This document shows positions 1-8,228 of a stretch of DNA of 16,909 nt, piece after piece. The notes beneath the pieces are model-generated. The model made no database searches and was not told where the DNA came from. It saw nothing but the letters and a program-made list of their open reading frames with translations. The DNA is taken from contig DATKCQ010000167.1 of the NCBI GenBank assembly GCA_035513135.1, positions 1-16,909 on the forward strand, given 5' to 3'. Made by a program: the position numbers and the translations under genes. The DNA comes from Thermohalobaculum sp035513135 (GTDB lineage Bacteria > Pseudomonadota > Alphaproteobacteria > Rhodobacterales > Rhodobacteraceae). Each line of letters starts with the position of its first letter. Position 1 is the first letter of the stretch.

Positions 1-154
1 CGGGGCGCAGCGCCGGGGCGCGGCGCGTGGCCTCGGCGGCCGCCAGCACCCGGCTCAACTCGTCGAGCCATCGTCGACAGGGCGAGACGGGGCTCGCGGT
101 ACCGCGCATCCACGGCACGGCGGGCGGAACGGCGGGCGGCATGGCGGGCTTCAT
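1..154 (-). CDS. Start of an unidentified protein (partial, runs off left edge)
   Basis: This is the N-terminal part of a gene that continues beyond the left edge. I chose the ATG at 154 because its frame (beginning MKPAMPPAVPPAVPWMRG and continuing to WLDELSRVLAAAEATRRAP) stays open for 51 codons with almost every third position G or C. The competing frame from an ATG at 161 has clearly poorer third-position bias. It begins 9 nt after the stop of the secreted-repeat gene on the same strand, so the two are probably co-transcribed and perhaps translationally coupled. The visible part has a proline-rich start and then an apparent amphipathic helix. No family can be recognised from so little sequence, and I assign no function. 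Confidence 0.45.
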   Translation of the reverse strand, partial: MKPAMPPAVPPAVPWMRGTASPVSPCRRWLDELSRVLAAAEATRRAPALRP

Positions 155-163
155 CGGCCATGC

Positions 164-1171
164 TCACCACACCTCGATCTCGCGCGTCGCGATCACCTGC
201 CTGCCGGCGCCCTCGACATAGCCGATGAGGTATGTCCCGGGCTCGCCGGGCGCGGTGAACGGGGCGGTCGGACTTCGTGCCGCGGGCAGGCTGGCGAGCG
301 GCTCGCCGGGGCCGGTCCGCCCGGCGAACAGCGCGATGCGATCATCCGGCCCGCCCGGCCCGGTCCAGGCCACGCGGAAGCGGCCGCCAACATCGACGGC
401 GACCAGCGCCATGAGCGTTGCGACGGCGCCGGAGGCGCCCTCCTCCCGCGCCCCCGCGGCGGCGCCGCGCCCGTCGGCTTGCCCGGCCCCGGGCTCCGCC
501 GCGCGCGGCTCCACGCGCACCGTGCCGCGCGCCACCACGGCGAGGTCCGCAGCGCTCACCTGGCGGATCTCGTAGAGCCCGGCCTGCGCCGGCGCCGGCA
601 GCTCGACCCGGGTCTGGCCACGCAGGCGCACATAGGCGCCGATCGTGTCGTCGGGCGCATCCGCCGGCACCACGGTCAGGAAATCGGCGGGCTGGCCCGG
701 CAACTCCACCGTCACGCCGAACGGCGCCTCCGCCACCACCGTTTCCGGCGCCCGTAGCCCGGCGGCGCGCCCGGCGCGGACTTCGACGGGCGCCGCGGCG
801 AGCACGGCAAGGCTCGCCGCCGAGATGTAGCGAACCTCGAAATCCCCCTCCGTGTCCGGGGCGGTCTGCCGCGCCGGCGCGCCGCGCGCCGTGCGCGCAT
901 AGCCGAGGTATTCGTGCGGCGGCGCGCCGGGCCGGGCGAGGGCGATGAAATCGCCCGCGGCGTCCGGCCCGCTCCAGCCAACCTCGAGCGCGGCGCCGGG
1001 CGCGACGCGCCCGGGCGGCGAGACCTGCACGTCCTGCGCCCGCACCTCCTGCGCCGCCATCGCGCCCCATGCCAGCGCGAGCGTGGCCAGACACGCGACC
1101 GCCCGGCACCGCAGCGCGAAGATCAAGGCCCGCCTGCACATATCCGCACCCATGACACGGCCATGCCACAT
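164..1171 (-). CDS. Secreted protein with three Ig-like repeats
   Basis: A 335-residue exported protein with no recognisable catalytic motif. Residues 11-45 look like a Sec signal peptide: a basic MCRRALIFALRCRA start, a hydrophobic core, then alanine-rich residues ending near AQEVRAQ. The mature part holds three copies of an approximately 85-residue beta-rich unit at about 47-131, 137-222 and 250-335. Each has a V-x-W-(S/T)-GP or equivalent early strand, a D-(F/R)-(I/L)-(A/T)-(L/V) strand, and a late G-(D/T/L)-(F/Y)-(E/L)-(V/I) strand. Copy 1 reads GDFIALARPGAPPHEYLGY, and copy 2 keeps DFLTVVPADAPDDTIGAY. Similar repeats are known to me as C-terminal modules of VWA-domain proteins in alphaproteobacteria, but no VWA domain is present here. 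Starts at 1171, 1153 and 1141 are all possible. The 1141 start gives the most typical signal peptide, and none has a strong ribosome site. The role is probably periplasmic or surface binding, which is inference. Confidence 0.75.
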   Translation of the reverse strand: MWHGRVMGADMCRRALIFALRCRAVACLATLALAWGAMAAQEVRAQDVQVSPPGRVAPGAALEVGWSGPDAAGDFIALARPGAPPHEYLGYARTARGAPARQTAPDTEGDFEVRYISAASLAVLAAAPVEVRAGRAAGLRAPETVVAEAPFGVTVELPGQPADFLTVVPADAPDDTIGAYVRLRGQTRVELPAPAQAGLYEIRQVSAADLAVVARGTVRVEPRAAEPGAGQADGRGAAAGAREEGASGAVATLMALVAVDVGGRFRVAWTGPGGPDDRIALFAGRTGPGEPLASLPAARSPTAPFTAPGEPGTYLIGYVEGAGRQVIATREIEVW

Positions 1172-1282
1172 GTCCGCGCCTTCGGCGTCAAGCCTTCACT
1201 GTCCCTGGAGCGCCTCGACGGCGGCCCGGCACGGGCGCTCCGCGGGCGACGGCGCCGCGGATTCCGGCACGGCGCGCCGGAA

Positions 1283-1335
1283 TTGTCGTCTGCGCGACAA
1301 AAATTGTCGCGCCCATGCCCTGACGCGCACGACAA
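1283..1335. promoter_or_regulatory. Cluster of TTGTCG/CGACAA half-sites (putative operator)
   Basis: Four half-sites alternate in orientation: TTGTCG at 1283-1288, CGACAA at 1295-1300, TTGTCG at 1304-1309 and CGACAA at 1330-1335. The middle pair forms a perfect dyad, CGCGACAA-AAA-TTGTCGCG (1293-1311). The first pair forms a second dyad, TTGTCG-N6-CGACAA. The cluster lies upstream of and within a plausible promoter for the ABC transporter operon, as expected for a dimeric helix-turn-helix regulator. No regulator gene is present in the window, so its family is unknown. Confidence 0.55.
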
Positions 1336-1349
1336 TTCGCTTTGATACT
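1320..1349 (+). promoter_or_regulatory. Candidate sigma70 promoter of the transporter operon
   Basis: CTGACG (1320-1325, 4 of 6 matches to TTGACA) and GATACT (1344-1349, 4 of 6 matches to TATAAT) are separated by 18 bp, about 90 bp upstream of the binding-protein start. The last CGACAA half-site sits in the spacer, which would suit repression. This is the best promoter match I can see here, but it is not a strong one. Confidence 0.4.
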
Positions 1350-1439
1350 CTCCCCAACGCGCATTCGCTCTTGGCCGCGCGCCAGCACCATGCTTAGCTA
1401 AAACAACGCCAACGATAAAACCCGGGTTGGGAGGATCAC

Positions 1440-3083
1440 ATGACCAAGCTGATGATGACGGACCGGCCGCTGCACCCGATGGCCGAGCCGGTCGCCGAGA
1501 AGTTCAGGGCCGGCCGGATGAACCGCCGCGAGTACCTGGCGACCATGGCGGCGCTGGGCGTCACCGCCTCGGGCGCCTTCGCGCTCGGCGGCATCACGCC
1601 AACGCCGGCCGTGGCGCAGGCGCCGCAGAAGGGCGGCGTGCTGCGCGTCTCCATGGACGTCAGGGCGTTCAAGGACCCGCGCACCTTCGACTGGTCGCAA
1701 ATCGCCAACGTCGCCCGCCAGTGCAACGAGTACCTGGTGCGCTGGACCCGCGACTTCACCTTCGAGCCGCGCCTGCTCGAGAGCTGGGAGGTCAGCGACG
1801 ACGCCAGGACCTACACGCTCAACATCCGCCAGGGCGTGAAATGGTCGAACGGCGACGCGTTCAACGCCGACGACGTGATTCACAACATCACGCGCTGGTG
1901 CGACGCGACCGTCGAGGGCAACTCGGTCGCCGCCCGCATGGGCACGCTGGTCGACCCCGAGACCAAGAAGCTGCGCGAGGGCGCCATCGAGCGGGTCGAC
2001 GACCACACCGTGCGCCTCAACCTGACCGAGCCCGACATCACCATCGTCGTCGGCACCTCCGACTACCCGGCGCTGGTCATGCACCGCAGCTATGAGGGCA
2101 GCACCGACCCGATGGAGGCGCTGGCCATCACCACCGGCCCCTTCGAGCTGGTGCGTTACGAAGTCGGTGTCGGCGCCGAAGTGCGGCGCAAGGAGACCCC
2201 GTGGTGGGGCGGCGAGGTCTGGCTCGACGGTGTCGAGTGGGTCGACCACGGCACCGACCCGGTGCCCATGGTCGCCTCGTTCGAGGCCGGCGAGGTTGAC
2301 GCCAACTACGAGACCACGGCGGACGCCCTGGCGCAGATGGAGTCGATCGGCATGATCAACTCCAACATCGCCACCGGCGCGACCATCGTCATTCGCTTCA
2401 ACGTCAACAACCCGCCCTATGACGACGAGCGGGTTCGCCGGGCCGGCCAGTTCGCGGTGGACAACAACGTGGTGCTGTCGCTCGGCTACGACGGCAACGG
2501 CGCCGAGGCCGCGAACCACCACGTCGGCCCGATGCACATCGAATACGCCGACATCGGCCCGCATGTGCGTGACGTCGAGAAGGCCAATGCGCTACTCGAG
2601 GAGGCTGGCCAGACGGACCACGAGTTCGATCTCATATCGGTCGATGACGACTGGAACCGGAACAGCTGCGATGCCGTGGCCGCGCAGATGCGGGATGCCG
2701 GCTTCAACGTGAAGCGCACGGTCATCCCCGGCTCGACCTTCTGGAACGACTGGACCAAGTATCCGTTCTCGGCGACGCAGTGGAACGGTCGGCCACTGGG
2801 CGTCCAGGTCTATGCGCTCGCCTACATGTCGGGCGCGGCCTGGAACGAGACGGCATACGCGAACCCCGATTTCGACGCCGGGATGGAGAAGGCGCTGGCC
2901 ACGCCCGACCCGGACGAGCGCAGCAAGATCATGGCTGATCTCGAGACGATCCTGCGCGACTCCGGCATCATCATCCAGCCCTACTGGCGCTCGGTCTACC
3001 GCTCGTTCCGCGAGGGCGTGCACGGCTACGAGGCGCACCAGGCGTTCGAGATGCACTTCGACCAGGTCTGGCTGGAGAACTGA
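1440..3083 (+). CDS. ABC transporter solute-binding protein, family 5 (peptide/opine/nickel type)
   Basis: A 547-residue periplasmic binding protein of the SBP_bac_5 (DppA/OppA/NikA) family that would deliver ligand to the permeases encoded next. A twin-arginine signal is visible: MNRREYLATMAALGVT around residues 27-42, then a hydrophobic run and a likely cleavage site after AVAQA (57-61). Folded export by Tat is therefore likely. The family hallmark LLESWEVSDDARTYTLNIRQ followed by GVKWSNGDAFNADDV occupies about 113-147, and the family-typical tail (PYWRSVYRSFREGVHGYEAH) lies near the C-terminus. The ATG at 1440 is preceded by GGGAGGA (1429-1435) at good spacing, giving a 26-residue extension before the Tat motif. 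An internal start at residue 27 is possible but less well supported. Ligands of this family range from peptides to sugars, opines and nickel, and the sequence does not reveal which applies here. Confidence 0.93.
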   Translation: MTKLMMTDRPLHPMAEPVAEKFRAGRMNRREYLATMAALGVTASGAFALGGITPTPAVAQAPQKGGVLRVSMDVRAFKDPRTFDWSQIANVARQCNEYLVRWTRDFTFEPRLLESWEVSDDARTYTLNIRQGVKWSNGDAFNADDVIHNITRWCDATVEGNSVAARMGTLVDPETKKLREGAIERVDDHTVRLNLTEPDITIVVGTSDYPALVMHRSYEGSTDPMEALAITTGPFELVRYEVGVGAEVRRKETPWWGGEVWLDGVEWVDHGTDPVPMVASFEAGEVDANYETTADALAQMESIGMINSNIATGATIVIRFNVNNPPYDDERVRRAGQFAVDNNVVLSLGYDGNGAEAANHHVGPMHIEYADIGPHVRDVEKANALLEEAGQTDHEFDLISVDDDWNRNSCDAVAAQMRDAGFNVKRTVIPGSTFWNDWTKYPFSATQWNGRPLGVQVYALAYMSGAAWNETAYANPDFDAGMEKALATPDPDERSKIMADLETILRDSGIIIQPYWRSVYRSFREGVHGYEAHQAFEMHFDQVWLEN

Positions 3084-3092
3084 CCGTCGCCG

Positions 3093-3116
3093 CGGGGCGG
3101 CCCGAAGGCCGCCCCG
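3093..3116 (+). terminator. GC hairpin between binding protein and permease genes
   Basis: A perfect 10-bp stem (3093-3102 with 3107-3116) closes on a CGAA tetraloop just after the binding-protein stop. No T-run follows, so it is more likely an mRNA-stabilising or attenuating hairpin than a complete terminator. Such elements commonly let the binding protein be made in excess over the membrane components. Confidence 0.5.
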
Positions 3117-3192
3117 CACCCCCCGACCGGCCGCGGCCCGGCCGCGCAAGACACCAAGCACCGCCGGCGGGGACACAGACAGGGGGCGTCTC

Positions 3193-4128
3193 ATGCTGAT
3201 GTTCATCCTGCGTCGCGTGGGAACCATGCTGCTCACCATGGTCGCGCTGACGCTCGTGGTGTTCTACCTCGTGAACCTTCCGGGCAATCTGGAAAAGCTC
3301 GCCAAGACCGAGGGCAACATGCGCATGTCCGACGCCGAGGTGGCCGACTGGATCGAGAACCAGGGCTACAACCGGCCGTTCTTCCTGCGCTACGGCGAAT
3401 GGATCGCGGGCACCATCCAGGGCGACATGGGCTGGTCGCGGGTGTTTCGCAAGCCGGTCAGCGAGGTGATCGGCGAGCGCCTGACCTACACCGGCATCCT
3501 GATGTTCTGGGTGATGGTGGTGATGGTGCCGACCGCGCTGCTGTTCGGGATTCTCGCGGGGATGCGCGAGGGCACCTGGCTCGACCGAAGTCTGTCGGTG
3601 ACCTCGATCACCTCGACCTCGGCGCCCGAATACGTCACCGGCATCGTCTTCACCATCGTCTTCGCGAGCTGGCTGGGGCTGCTCAGCGGCGTCGCCCGCG
3701 CCGGCGACGTGACGTTCGAGAACTTCACCCTGCCGGTGATGACCATGGCGATCTACGGCATGGGCTACATCGCCCGGCTGACGCGCGCCTCGATGGTCGA
3801 GGTGATGACCTCGCAATACATCCGCACCGCCCGGCTGAAGGGCTTGAAGTTCCGCACCGTGGTGCTCAAGCACGCGCTGAGGAACGCCTTGATCACGCCC
3901 TTCACCGTGATCATGCTGCAGTTCCCCTGGCTGCTCACGGGCGTGGTCGTGGTCGAGGCCATGTTCAACTACAAGGGCTTCGGCTTCGCGCTGATCTCGG
4001 CGGCGGGCAACAACGACATCAACCTGCTTCTGGCGATCTCGTGGGTGGCGGTGATCGTGGTGCTGCTCACCCAGCTCATCTCGGACATCGGCTACGCCTA
4101 CCTCAACCCGCGCATCCGGGTTAGCTGA
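3193..4128 (+). CDS. ABC transporter permease, DppB/OppB type
   Basis: A 311-residue inner-membrane permease of the binding-protein-dependent transport family. The ATG at 3193 follows AGGGGG (3181-3186) and yields the classic N-terminus of this subfamily (MLMFILRRVGTMLLTMVALT). Longer readings upstream in this frame overlap the binding-protein gene and are not credible. Transmembrane segments are visible at about 10-29, 101-123, 146-166, 178-196, 238-258 and 277-300. The cytoplasmic EAA coupling loop, which contacts the ATPase, lies near 209-235 (YIRTARLKGLKFRTVVLKHA). The C-terminus ends with the family-typical AYLNPRIRVS. It should pair with the next gene to form the pore. The loop between segments 1 and 2 is short and holds a predicted helical, acidic stretch. 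Transport substrate is unknown. Confidence 0.93.
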   Translation: MLMFILRRVGTMLLTMVALTLVVFYLVNLPGNLEKLAKTEGNMRMSDAEVADWIENQGYNRPFFLRYGEWIAGTIQGDMGWSRVFRKPVSEVIGERLTYTGILMFWVMVVMVPTALLFGILAGMREGTWLDRSLSVTSITSTSAPEYVTGIVFTIVFASWLGLLSGVARAGDVTFENFTLPVMTMAIYGMGYIARLTRASMVEVMTSQYIRTARLKGLKFRTVVLKHALRNALITPFTVIMLQFPWLLTGVVVVEAMFNYKGFGFALISAAGNNDINLLLAISWVAVIVVLLTQLISDIGYAYLNPRIRVS

Positions 4129-4144
4129 GGGAAGGGGGGGAGCC

Positions 4145-5347
4145 ATGCCCGAACACATCGGCGCCGCCGAGATCGTGCTGCAGACGGTCGCCCGCTTCTG
4201 GCCGGTCTGGCTGGCCATCGCCGTGACGCTCACGGCCGGCTGGTTCGTGCGCGAGCGGATGGGCATGTTCGGCCGGCTCTACGGCTCGCGCATCGGCATG
4301 GTCGGCGTGATCCTCGTGCTGTTCTGGATCTTCACGGCGCTCTTTGCCGACGCCATCGCGGTGACCGGCGCGGTCGACCAGTCGTTCTCGCCGGGCATGA
4401 AGAAGGGGCTGCCCGGCGTGGTCGACGGCTCCTCGGGCATCGTCTACCTGTGGGGCGGCGACAACCTGGCGCGCGACATCTTCTCCCGCGTGGTCTACGG
4501 CAGCCAGATCGTGCTGGTGATCGCCCCGGCGGCGACGCTGATCGCCTACATGGTCGGCTCGACGCTCGGGCTGCCGGCCGGCTACTACCGCGGCTTCACC
4601 GACACGGTGACCTCGTTCCTCGCCAACATGATCCTGGCCTTCCCGGTGATCCTGCTGTTCTACCTGCTGGTCACGCCCGAGGTGCGCACGCCGCGGCCGC
4701 TGGATCTCGGGCTGTTCTCGATCCCCTGGTCGATCCCGATCGCCATGGCCGGGGTGTTCTTCGTGTTCCCGATCCTGTTCCTGTGCACCATGTGGTTCAC
4801 CAAGTACGAGAACAACCGGCCGAAGACCGCCATCTACCTCGCGGTGACCCTGGTGATCGGCATCTGGGCCTATCTGGGGCTGGTCTTCAACAGCGACCCG
4901 CTGGGCATCCTCTCGCTCGACGCCAACGAGCTCAACATCTTCGCCGCGGTGGTGTTCGCCTCCAGCCCCGGCGTGTTCCGCATCGTGCGCGGCCTGACCA
5001 TGGACATCAAGACGCGCGACTACGTGGCCGCCGCCCAGACCCGCGGCGAGCGGCCCTGGTACATCATGCTGTGGGAGATCCTGCCGAACGCGCGCGGCCC
5101 GCTGATCGTCGATTTCTGCCTGCGCGTGGGCTACACCACCATCCTGCTCGGCACGCTGGGCTTCTTCGGGCTGGGGCTGGCGCCCGAGAGCCCGGACTGG
5201 GGCTCGATGATCAACCACGGCCGGCCCTTCGTGCGCCTGTTCGACACGGCGCACCTGGCGCTGTTCCCGGCGCTGGCGCTGATGAGCCTGGTGCTGGGGC
5301 TGAACCTGCTCGCCGACGGGCTGCGCGAAGAGTCGCTCAAGGACTGA
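4145..5347 (+). CDS. ABC transporter permease, DppC/OppC type, enlarged
   Basis: A 400-residue second permease, starting 16 nt after the first with a strong purine-rich ribosome site (AGGGGGGGAG). Family marks are GGDNLARDIFSRVVYGSQ (104-120), the EAA loop RDYVAAAQTRGERPWYIMLW (291-310) with EILPNARGPL, and the terminal LALFPALALMSLVLGLNLLA-DGLREESLKD. It is about 100 residues longer than usual for OppC/DppC. The excess consists of an additional N-terminal hydrophobic segment (about 20-34) and roughly 80-95 residues between NMILAFPVILLFYLLV (161-176) and the EAA loop. This central insertion carries at least two further hydrophobic segments (about 196-218 and 228-248). It remains in frame with intact conserved motifs at both ends, so it looks like a genuine enlarged subtype rather than a frameshift. 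Confidence 0.92.
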   Translation: MPEHIGAAEIVLQTVARFWPVWLAIAVTLTAGWFVRERMGMFGRLYGSRIGMVGVILVLFWIFTALFADAIAVTGAVDQSFSPGMKKGLPGVVDGSSGIVYLWGGDNLARDIFSRVVYGSQIVLVIAPAATLIAYMVGSTLGLPAGYYRGFTDTVTSFLANMILAFPVILLFYLLVTPEVRTPRPLDLGLFSIPWSIPIAMAGVFFVFPILFLCTMWFTKYENNRPKTAIYLAVTLVIGIWAYLGLVFNSDPLGILSLDANELNIFAAVVFASSPGVFRIVRGLTMDIKTRDYVAAAQTRGERPWYIMLWEILPNARGPLIVDFCLRVGYTTILLGTLGFFGLGLAPESPDWGSMINHGRPFVRLFDTAHLALFPALALMSLVLGLNLLADGLREESLKD

Positions 5348-5381
5348 GCCGCTCAAGGACTGAGCCGCTCAAGGACCGAGG
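5334..5381 (+). repeat. Three tandem copies of a 16-bp unit across the permease stop codon
   Basis: The unit CGCTCAAGGACTGAGC occurs at 5334-5349 and 5350-5365 exactly, and at 5366-5381 with two differences near its 3' end. The first copy encodes the last residues and TGA stop of the second permease, and the others lengthen the gap to the ATPase start at 5399. It looks like a recent slippage duplication that placed extra copies of the gene's end into the intergenic spacer. Confidence 0.85.
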
Positions 5382-5398
5382 GAGCCCGGGAGGGCCAG

Positions 5399-7456
<2,058 letters not shown>

Positions 7457-7515
7457 AAGGGCGCGAACCGACGGGCGCGGACGTGCTCCGGCAGGCTCCG
7501 AAGCCTCGCCCCTGA

Positions 7516-7538
7516 CCCCCCTCCCAGGGGGAGGGGGG
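7516..7538. repeat. REP-like hairpin 1
   Basis: A perfect 10-bp inverted repeat (7516-7525 with 7529-7538) of CCCCCCTCCC around a 3-nt loop. C-rich/G-rich intergenic hairpins of this type are dispersed in many high-GC proteobacterial genomes. A related one lies at 13854-13876 in this window. Confidence 0.65.
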
Positions 7539-7564
7539 AACGCCCGGCGCCGGCGCCTTGCGCC

Positions 7565-7587
7565 CCCCTCTCCCGCTGGGAGAGGGG
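7565..7587. repeat. REP-like hairpin 2
   Basis: A perfect 10-bp inverted repeat of CCCCTCTCCC (7565-7574) with GGGAGAGGGG (7578-7587) and loop GCT. It is 26 bp after hairpin 1 and has the same architecture. It may act as a transcription or mRNA-processing barrier between the transporter genes and aroQ. No T-run follows. Confidence 0.65.
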
Positions 7588-7657
7588 CCGGGGGAGAGGC
7601 ACGGACCCGGCATCGCCCGACGGAGCGGGCCGGATCGGCAGAGGCGAGGCGCGGCGC

Positions 7658-8095
7658 ATGATGAAGACCATCTACCTGCTCAACGGCCCGAACCTGAACC
7701 TGCTCGGCTCCCGCGAGCCCGAGATCTACGGCCGCGAGACGCTGGCCGACCTCGAGGCGCGGGCCGGTGCGCGCGCCGAGGCGCACGGGCTGGCGCTGGT
7801 GTTCCGCCAGTCGAACCACGAGGGCGAGCTGGTCGACTGGATCCAGCAGGCGCGCACCGAGGCCGCCGCCCTGATCCTCAACGCCGGGGCGTACACGCAC
7901 ACCTCGGTGGCGATCCTCGATGCGCTGAAGACGCTGGAGATCCCGGTGATCGAGCTGCATCTCTCGAACCCGCACCGCCGAGAGGGCTTCCGCCACCGCT
8001 CCTACGTGGCGCTCGGCGCCACCGCGGTGATCGCCGGCCTCGGCCCCTTGGGCTACGAGCTGGCGGTGGACGCGGCGGCGGGGCTGATCGGCTGA
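7658..8095 (+). CDS. aroQ: 3-dehydroquinate dehydratase, type II
   Basis: A 145-residue protein of the usual length for type II dehydroquinase, which dehydrates 3-dehydroquinate to 3-dehydroshikimate in the shikimate pathway or in quinate catabolism. The N-terminus has the invariant NGPNLNLLGSREPEIYG (9-25) with catalytic Tyr24 and a nearby arginine (Arg19). LILNAGAYTHTSVAI (72-86) carries Asn75 and His81. ELHLSNPHRREGFRHRS (99-115) carries His101 and Arg112. All are family active-site positions. ATG codons at 7658 and 7661 are both possible starts. It stands alone between two hairpin spacers, so it may be transcribed from the transporter promoter or a weak promoter of its own. Being next to a small-molecule importer leaves open a role in quinate/shikimate use, but biosynthesis is the default. 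Confidence 0.96.
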   Translation: MMKTIYLLNGPNLNLLGSREPEIYGRETLADLEARAGARAEAHGLALVFRQSNHEGELVDWIQQARTEAAALILNAGAYTHTSVAILDALKTLEIPVIELHLSNPHRREGFRHRSYVALGATAVIAGLGPLGYELAVDAAAGLIG

Positions 8096-8134
8096 GGCGG
8101 CACCCTGGCCGGGTCCGGGCGTGACCGGTCTGTC

Positions 8135-8202
8135 GTAGGGTGCGCGCTTGCGCGCGCCGGCGGCGGCGGTCAGGAAGCGGTGCGCGCAAGCGCGCACCCT
8201 AC
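8135..8202. terminator. Long inverted repeat between convergent genes (bidirectional terminator or REP-like element)
   Basis: Two perfectly complementary 21-nt arms (8135-8155 and 8182-8202) begin GTAGGGTGCGCGC on one strand and end GCGCGCACCCTAC on the other. Pairing extends about four more bases including one G-U. Each arm is itself nearly palindromic (GTGCGCGC-AA-GCGCGCAC on the right). It sits between aroQ (plus) and the aldehyde dehydrogenase (minus), which converge. There is no T-run, so termination is inferred from position and stem strength. Confidence 0.7.
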
Positions 8203-8228
8203 GGGGCAGCGCTCGAGGGCGCGGACGG

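Larger units (their letters stand above)
7457..7657. other. Intergenic spacer between transporter and aroQ
   Basis: This 201-bp spacer carries no coding signal I trust. It contains two perfect GC hairpins listed separately and a CCGGCGCCGG palindrome (7544-7553) between them. A purine-rich ribosome site (GAGGCGAGG, about 7641-7649) precedes aroQ. The hairpins could separate aroQ expression from the transporter operon. Confidence 0.6.

Noticed and set aside
2812..4128. Longer form of the first permease starting inside the binding-protein gene
   Set aside because: The extra N-terminal residues are an out-of-frame reading of the binding protein. The ATG at 3193 has a good ribosome site and gives the typical family N-terminus.
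4121..5356. Long minus-strand open frame opposite the second permease
   Set aside because: The translation is dominated by H, D, R, Q and E with no family motif. The plus-strand permease is unambiguous.
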